The translations under genes and the position numbers were made by a program. DNA of 64,000 nt from DATGLG01 sp035294245 (GTDB lineage: Bacteria > Pseudomonadota > Alphaproteobacteria > JACZXZ01): positions 29,794 to 93,793 of the forward strand of contig DATGLG010000062.1 of NCBI GenBank assembly GCA_035294245.1. Direction: 5' to 3'. Positions 63,846-64,000 of the stretch are shown here, piece by piece (within the stretch, counting starts at the first letter, position 1; each line of letters opens with the position of its first letter). A model generated the notes under the pieces. It did not search any database and was not told where the DNA came from. It saw only the letters and a program-made list of their open reading frames with translations.

Positions 63846-63860
63846 GTTGCGGCTGCTCTA

Positions 63861-64000
63861 CTAGGGTCCAGACTCAATTAAAGCCACCAAGTGATGGCGG
63901 CGGCAATCAGCGCGCCAGCGAGGAAGTTGCGCGCGAGCTTGTCATAGCGAGTTGCGATGCGGCGGAAGTCTTTGAGCCGCGCGTACATTCGCTCGATCAA
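63861..64000. mobile_element. IS5-type insertion sequence, one end only
   Basis: The window ends inside an insertion sequence. The terminal inverted repeat is probably at 63861-63880 (CTAGGGTCCAGACTCAATTA), just before the transposase stop. The rest of the element lies outside the window. Confidence 0.8.
63878..64000 (-). CDS. IS5-family transposase, C-terminal end (partial)
   Basis: The last 40 codons of a DDE transposase: ERMYARLKDFRRIATRYDKL, then ARNFLAGALIAAAITWWL and stop TAA at 63880-63878. The DFRRIATRYDK motif is a hallmark of IS5-group transposases of alphaproteobacteria. The 5' part is beyond the window edge. Confidence 0.85.
   Translation of the reverse strand: MIERMYARLKDFRRIATRYDKLARNFLAGALIAAAITWWL

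Overview
The window is GC-rich DNA from an alphaproteobacterium, probably of a Rhizobiales/Hyphomicrobiales type. The evidence is a SAM-II riboswitch upstream of metZ, a CIRCE-controlled groESL operon, alphaproteobacterial siphophage/GTA tail proteins (DUF2460, DUF2163, NlpC/P60) and several families of short intergenic repeats. The genus cannot be fixed from the sequence alone.

Positions 1-34,100 are mostly chromosomal housekeeping and catabolic genes. First come two sensor kinases (an RpfC-like hybrid cut by the window edge, and a receiver-PAS-kinase), divergent from a TrpB2-type tryptophan synthase. A minus-strand run from fadL through fadD, fadA, a FadN-type bifunctional protein and an acyl-CoA dehydrogenase to ubiX and ubiD (16,686 down to 5,908) reads as fatty-acid uptake, activation and beta-oxidation with a prFMN decarboxylase pair at its end. 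An SDR enzyme, a secreted protein, an RlmM-like methyltransferase, riboswitch-controlled metZ, a rhodanese, a ClC channel, groESL and a pterin dehydratase follow. A LivKHMGF-type ABC transporter then lies between a benzoylformate-decarboxylase-like ThDP enzyme and a cupin, with an HU gene upstream.

Positions 34,252-58,529 hold a compact phage-derived structural cluster on the minus strand. In transcription order it has small and large terminase, portal, protease/scaffold, major capsid, a small head protein, head-tail adaptor, tail terminator, tail tube, tail assembly chaperone (with an apparent -1 frameshift extension), a very short tape measure, DUF2460, DUF2163, NlpC/P60 peptidase, J-like tail-tip protein, tail fibre and lysis genes including a GTA-type 3-TM holin. 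No integrase, repressor, replication gene or att site is visible, so it resembles a domesticated, GTA-like particle locus or a stripped prophage. The order matches the alphaproteobacterial GTA plan, but the capsid does not look like the standard GTA capsid.

The cluster carries several probable accessory (moron) genes: a histone-H1-like Pro/Lys/Ala-rich protein with its own promoter and terminator, a hicAB toxin-antitoxin pair, a 2-TM protein on the opposite strand, and a 3-kb island in which two near-identical hexapeptide acyltransferases flank a methyltransferase and a nucleotidyltransferase whose promoter is overlaid by twin 31-bp palindromes.

Positions 58,858-64,000 return to chromosomal genes: a divergent LysR/DHA2 efflux pair, then doxX, an MFS transporter and a YciI-like gene, ending in the 3' end of an IS5-type transposase.
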